Shown here: positions 59,537-64,000 of the stretch, piece by piece
Layout: each line of letters starts with the position of its first letter
How positions within the stretch are numbered: position 1 is the first letter of the stretch
DNA from: Solirubrobacter sp963848475
GTDB taxonomy: Bacteria > Actinomycetota > Thermoleophilia > Solirubrobacterales > Solirubrobacteraceae
NCBI GenBank assembly: GCA_963848475.1
Contig: CAWKDW010000008.1
Span: forward strand, 124,001-188,000
Direction of reading: 5' to 3'
Length of the DNA: 64,000 nucleotides
Translations under genes and position numbers: made by a program
Notes under the pieces: model-generated
Databases searched by the model: none
The model's input: only the letters and a program-made list of their open reading frames with translations
Told to the model about the DNA's origin: nothing

Positions 59537-59594
59537 GCCAGAAGTTCTACCCCGTCCACTTCTGGCGACTCCTGCCGATCACCAGGGGAAGACC

Positions 59595-60303
59595 ATGTCC
59601 GGCACCACCGCCCCACGCGCGCTCGTCGTCGACGACGCCCCCGAGAACCGCATGCTCGTCAGCGCCCTGCTCGTCCAGCAGGGCTTCGACGTCGAGCAGG
59701 CTGCCGACGGAGCGGCCGCCGTCCATGCGGCCTCGCTGCGCGACCACGACCTGATCGTCCTCGATCTCGGCCTGCCCGACATCGACGGGGTCGAGGTGTG
59801 CCGGCGCGTCCGCGCCTTCAGCGACGCGCACGTCCTGATGCTCACCGCGCAGGACACCGAGCTCGACAAGGTCGTCGGCTTCGAGGCCGGGCGCCGACGA
59901 CTACGTCACCAAGCCGTTCTCCGTCGCCGAGCTCGTCGGTCGCGTAAAGGCCGTGCTGCGCCGCACCGCCGGCAACGCGACCGCCGCCCGCACCCCCGAC
60001 ATCCGCCGCTTCGGCACGCTGACCGTCGACGCCCCCGCCCGCGAGGTCAAGCTCGACGACGTCACGCTCGAGCTGACCCGGATCGAGTTCGACCTGCTCG
60101 ACACGCTGACCGCCGCTCCGCGCGTCGCCTTCTCGCGCGCCCAGCTGCTCGAGCGTGTCTGGGGCGAGAACTGGTTCGGCGACGACCACCTCGTCGACGT
60201 CCACATCTCCAACCTGCGCCGCAAGCTCGCCGACGATCCGCGTTCGCCGGACTTCGTCTGCACCGTCCGCGGCGTCGGATACCGGATGGGCGCCGGACGG
60301 TGA
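59595..60303 (+). CDS. OmpR-type response regulator, one frameshift
   Basis: Frame-corrected 235 residues. Receiver domain: acidic pocket VVDDAPENR, phosphoacceptor Asp in LIVLDLGLPDIDG, Thr in VLMLTAQD and Lys in GADDYVTKPFS. Winged-helix domain: TRIEFDLLDTLTAAPRVAFS, VDVHISNLRRKLADDP, CTVRGVGYRMG. An extra G near 59892 (GCCGGGCGCC) breaks the frame before ADDYVTKP. The stop overlaps the kinase start (GTGA), so the kinase is its partner. Confidence 0.87.
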
Positions 60304-62818
60304 CGGCCACGGCGGTCGGGGCGCCTTCCCTCGCGCTGCCGCCCTCACTCGAAGAGGGAATCCTCGTCTGGGACCCCGAGGGCGTGGTCCTGAACGCCAA
60401 CGAGGCGATGGCGCGCATGCTGGGCGTGACGATCGCGGCACTGATCGGCGCGCCGACCGACCCGACGTTGCTGCTCGCACCCGGCGGCGGAACCATCCCG
60501 CCCGAACAGCTGCCGGCGGCACGGGTGGAGCGGACGAACAGCCGCATCGACCAGGAGTTCGGCATGCCGCACGCCGACGGCAGCCACGTCTGGGTCTCGG
60601 CCCGCTCGGTGCCGCAGCCGGACGGCACGATCATCAGCGCCTACACGCAGATCAGCGAGGCGGAGGCCAAGGCGCGTGAGACCGCGCGCGTCGGCACGCT
60701 CGTCGACGACTCGCCCGACATGGTCTGGATGTTCGACGGCCACGGGCTGATCGAGTACGCGAGCCCGTCGTTCTCGGCCGCGCTCGGCATGCGCCAGGAC
60801 GAGGTCCTCGGCCGCCTCTGGCGCGCGCTCACACACCCGCTCGACGTGCCCGCGCTGCGCGCCGCGCTCGCCGACGCCGGGCCGGACAACCCGCGCACCA
60901 AGATCATCGAGCTGCGCCTGCGGGCGAGCGACGGCAGCTGGGTCTGGGTCGAGGGCCAGGCGACGCTGCGCTTCCGCGCCGGCAGCGCGATCGCGGTCGA
61001 GATCATCGGCCGCGATGTCACCCGCACCCGCGCGGCGGAGGACGAGGGCCGGCGTCTGGCCTCGCAGCTGAAGGCGCTCGTCGCCGGCGCGCCGTACGGC
61101 ATCCTGATGCTCGACCAGTTCCGGCGCATCGCCGTCGTCAACGAGTACGCGTGCTCGCTGCTCGAGCTGACCGAGCGCCCCGACGAGCTCGTCGGCAAGG
61201 AGTCGAACGCCGTCGTGCCGGGCCTCCAGCGCCTGCTCGAGGACCCCGCGGAGGCACTGGTCAAGCTGCGCGAGATGGCCGACCTCGGCACGACCGCACG
61301 CTTCGTCACCTTCGAGTGCGCCGACGGCCGGCGCGTCAGCGTCGACCACGTGCCGCTCGGCGACAACGGCTCCGCGGGCCGCCTCTGGACCTTCCGCGAC
61401 ATCACGCCGTTCAAGCTCGCCGAGCAGGAGCAGCGCGAGTTCCTGGCGACGATGAGCCACGAGATCAAGACGCCGCTGTCCGGGATCGCCGGCGCGGCGG
61501 AGCTGCTCTGCAGCGCCGGCCTGGGCGAGACCGAGCTCGAGCTGGCGGAGGTCATCGCCGACGCCGCCCAGGCGCTCGGCGGACTCGTTCGCGACGTGCT
61601 CGACGTATCGCGCGCCGAGGCGGGCCGCAGCGAGGAGGAGGCCGCCGGCTACGACCCGCGCCGCCTGCTCGCCTCCGTCGCCGGCGTGCTGCGGCCGGGC
61701 TTGCGCGGGCGCCCGCTCGAGCTGCTGGTGGAGGTCGACGCCGACGTCCCCGACGCGCTGCACGGCGACGCCGCCCGCGTGCGCCAGATCGTGCTCAACC
61801 TCGCCAGCAACGCGGTCAAGTACACGGAGTCCGGGCACGCGCGGATCCGCGCACGCGTCGACGACGAACGGCTGCTGATCACCGTCTCCGACACCGGGCG
61901 CGGCATCGCGGGGGGCGATCTCCAGCGCCTGTTCGAGCCGTGGACGCGCAACCACACGCGCGCCTGGGCCGGCACCGGGCTCGGCCTCAGCATCGCGCGC
62001 CGGCTGGCGCGCGCGATGGGCGGCGACGTCACCGTCGTCAGCGAGCTGGGCACCGGCTCGGCGTTCACGCTCGAGCTGCCGCTGGAGGCGGGCGAGCTGG
62101 CACCCGTCAGAACGGTCAAGGTCGCCGCCGCGCTGTCGGCGAGCCGCGTGCTCGTGGCCGAGGACGACAGTGCCCTGCGCCGGCTCCTCGGCATGCAGCT
62201 CGAGCGCCTGGGGGTCCAGCCGACACTGGTCGGCGGACGGCCAGGCCGCCGGTCGAAGCCGCGGCTGCCACCCCGTTCGACGCCATCCTGCTCGACCTGC
62301 GCATGCCGGTGCTCGGCGGGCTCGAGGCCGCGGAGGCGATCCGCGAGCGCGATCGGGAGATCCCGATCCTCGCCCTCACCGCCGACACCGCGGCCGAGGA
62401 CGTCGAACGCTGCCGCGCGGCCGGCATGGACGGGCACCTGGCCAAGCCGGTCTCGCTGCCCGCCCTGCGCGAGGAGCTCGATCGCCGGATCGCGCCCGTG
62501 CTCGACGAGGCGCTGCTCGACGAGCTGGCCGAGAGCCTCGGCGGCCGCGCGCTCGTGAACCAGATGCTCCAGGTCTATCGCGACAGCCTGCCCGAGCGGC
62601 TGCGCAACCTGCGCGACGCGACCGACCCGGCGACGCTGCGCGAGGCCGCGCACGCCCTGCGCTCGCCGAGCGCCGGCTTCGGGGTCGCGCGCCTCGCCGC
62701 GCGGCTGCGTACCGTCGAGACCGCGGCCCGGGAAGGCAAACTGAGCGAAGTGGGCGCCGTGCTCGTCGCCGCCGCCCATGCCGATCGCGCGCTCGCGGCA
62801 CGCTTGATCGCTTCTTGA
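60300..62818 (+). CDS. Hybrid sensor histidine kinase (PAS-HisKA-HATPase-REC-Hpt), two frameshifts
   Basis: Frame-corrected 838 residues, no membrane helix. Three PAS-like parts (about 15-125, 135-250, 260-370), then the HisKA phospho-His in FLATMSHEIKTPLSGIAG, ATPase N-box VLNLASNAVKYTESG, G1 VSDTGRGI and G2 GTGLGLSIARRLA; a receiver (VLVAEDDSALRR, DAILLDLRMPVLGG, ALTADTAAEDVERC, GHLAKPV) and a C-terminal Hpt with its His in LREAAHALRSPSAGFGV. Extra bases near 62233 and 62252 break the receiver. Phosphorelay to the coupled regulator is likely. Confidence 0.87.
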
Positions 62819-62863
62819 CCTTCACCCAATCGAGGCTTGACCTTTCGTGTCGATGCCCGATGC

Positions 62864-63025
62864 ATGAAGCGTCACCTCGCCATCGCCGCCGCCCCCGAGC
62901 CGAAGGAAGTCGAGGCCGGCGGCGACGCCGTCCGCCTGACGGGCGAGGCCGCCAAGCAGGCCGAGCAGGCGAACCTGCGCGCGCTCGAAGCCGCGATCGA
63001 AGCCTCGGGCTGGCTACGCCGCTGA
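62864..63025 (+). CDS. Small protein of unknown function
   Basis: 53 residues: KRHLAIAAAPEPKEVEAGGD and AVRLTGEAAKQAEQANLRAL end in SGWLRR; one long amphipathic helix is likely. Not recognised. The end overlaps the convergent thioesterase-like gene by 12 bases. Confidence 0.4.
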   Translation: MKRHLAIAAAPEPKEVEAGGDAVRLTGEAAKQAEQANLRALEAAIEASGWLRR

Positions 63026-63791
63026 CGAGAACGCCGGCACGAGCCAGCGGCGCAGCAGCATCGCCAGGTTCGTGGCCGACGACGGGTCGGTCAGCATCGA
63101 GTAGTGATCGCCGGCGCTGGCGAGACGCTCGACCGGGCCGAACCGGTCCCAGCCGAGGGCCGGGCTCTCCGGGGCGAGGCTCTCGGTCGGCCTTGACCAC
63201 CGTCAGCGGCAGCCCCGCGGGCGCCGCTTCGGCGATCAGCCGGTGGTCGCGCAGCACGCGGCTCGCGTGCTCGTCGTAGCAGCGCCGGACCGTCGCCGAG
63301 GAGGTGTCCGCGCGCAGCGCGCCGGCGGTCGCCGCCGCGTCGAGGATGTGCGCGAGGCCCGCTTCGAGCCCCTCGCCCAGGCGTGCCGGATCGACCTGCA
63401 GCGTGCGGCCGCGGCGCGCGCCGGCGTACATCGCGAACGAGCGCAGCAGCCGCGCCTCGTCGGGCTCGCCGGCGAGCGCGCCCGGGGCGAGGCCGTCGAG
63501 CACGACGACGCGACGCGCCGGCCCCGCCATCCGCGCCGCGAGCGCGTCGGCGACCACGCCGCCGACGCCCCAGCCGACGAGCACGCGCGAGCGCGCCGGG
63601 CCGAGCCGCGCCCGCAGCCGCTCGGCGAGCGCGTCGACCGTGAGCTCCGGGTCGGCCGCCCAGAAGCGATTGATCGTCTCGAGCTCGAGCACCTTCACCG
63701 GCGTGCCGGCGGGCAGGTGCGACGCGAGCCGCGCCCAGCAGGCGGCGGACAGGGCACCAGGGTGGATCACGCACAGCTCAGTGGAAGGCAT
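63014..63791 (-). CDS. Thioesterase-like alpha/beta hydrolase lacking the nucleophile Ser, one frameshift
   Basis: Frame-corrected 258 residues. CVIHPGALSAACWARLASHL, the nucleophile-elbow position VLVGWGVGGVVADALAARM, ARRVVVLDGLAPGAL and the catalytic-His segment SAGDHYSMLTDPSSA show a polyketide/nonribosomal-peptide-type thioesterase fold. At the elbow the usual GxSxG reads GWGVG, so the serine is replaced by glycine. An extra base near 63190 breaks the frame. Downstream of metX in the same direction. It may bind acyl chains without cleaving, or be inactive. Confidence 0.65.
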
Positions 63792-63835
63792 CACCCGCAC
63801 AGAGCGTGGCGACCACGCGCTGATACATGCCGGCG

Positions 63836-64000
63836 CTAGAGAAATTCGCGCACGAGCGCGAGGTACTCCGGGACGTCGATCAGGAACGAGTCGTGGCCCC
63901 AGGGAGAGACGACCTCGTGATGGCGCACGTCGGCCTCGCGCGCCTCCAGCTGCTCGCGGATGTAGATCGAGTGCTCGGTCCCGAAGCGCCAGTCGGAGTC
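63836..64000 (-). CDS. metX: Homoserine O-acetyltransferase, C-terminal end (cut by window end)
   Basis: The last 54 residues are visible: SDWRFGTEHSIYIREQLEA, then HHEVVSPWGHDSFLIDVPEY and LALVREFL. SPWGHDSFL with the catalytic His is the MetX C-terminal signature; the enzyme acylates homoserine for methionine synthesis. Stop 45 bases before the thioesterase-like start, probably one operon. Confidence 0.85.
   Translation of the reverse strand, partial: DSDWRFGTEHSIYIREQLEAREADVRHHEVVSPWGHDSFLIDVPEYLALVREFL

Overview
This is a very GC-rich chromosomal window with actinobacterial codon use. Gene families and layout suggest a soil actinobacterium of the Thermoleophilia/Solirubrobacterales type; that placement is inference from family resemblance, with no rRNA or marker gene in the window to confirm it. 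There is one tRNA (tRNA-Thr GGT), no rRNA, no CRISPR array and no intact prophage or insertion sequence.

Layout. 1-10.5 kb is ordinary housekeeping and metabolism: the end of a RecD-like helicase, a MoaD-like sulfur carrier, an acetamidase/formamidase, several VOC (glyoxalase-fold) proteins, an HD hydrolase, a vapBC pair, monomeric NADP isocitrate dehydrogenase and an AraC-type regulator. 10.5-41 kb is an accessory region: two more vapBC pairs, a DUF433/DUF5615 pair, an AbrB/PIN pair, an orphan antitoxin, two AbiE-like nucleotidyltransferase relics with their upstream partners, a decayed DUF4143 ATPase and a tyrosine-recombinase remnant. The same region holds intact nucleic-acid enzymes of defence-island type: an HNH nuclease, an HNH-DEAH helicase operon, a UvrD-like helicase, a large GHKL ATPase and a DUF4062 protein. 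Pieces of the GHKL ATPase and of an SDR gene recur elsewhere as scrambled, mutated copies, so this region has been rearranged and is decaying. 41-64 kb returns to core functions: an acid-sugar/2-hydroxyacid locus (L-2-hydroxyglutarate oxidase, IlvD/Edd dehydratase, divergent RraA-like protein), a GNAT-Nudix-membrane phosphoesterase run, a full biotin operon (bioA, bioD, bioB, bsaP, bioF), a yybP-ykoY manganese riboswitch controlling a TerC gene, a secreted subtilase with a secreted partner, a GGDEF-EAL protein, a MatB-like synthetase, a response regulator with a hybrid kinase, a thioesterase-like protein and the end of metX.

How genes work together. Overlapping starts and stops (ATGA, GTGA) link bioA-bioD-bioB-bsaP-bioF, the HNH-helicase pair, each toxin-antitoxin pair, the subtilase with its secreted partner, and the response regulator with its kinase. 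Many genes carry a TAnnnT hexamer 7-10 bases before the start codon with no ribosome binding site, which points to leaderless transcripts. Two regulatory devices can be read directly: the Mn riboswitch, whose P1 stem competes with a hairpin that buries the ribosome binding site, and a double palindrome between a TetR gene and a molybdopterin oxidoreductase gene.

Caution. About twenty otherwise healthy genes, including bioA, bioF and icd, contain one to three single-base frameshifts, nearly all an extra base that leaves the expected codon count once removed. This looks like uncorrected sequencing or assembly error. I list those genes as composite coding sequences and reserve 'pseudogene' for loci with nonsense changes, truncation or many mixed frameshifts.
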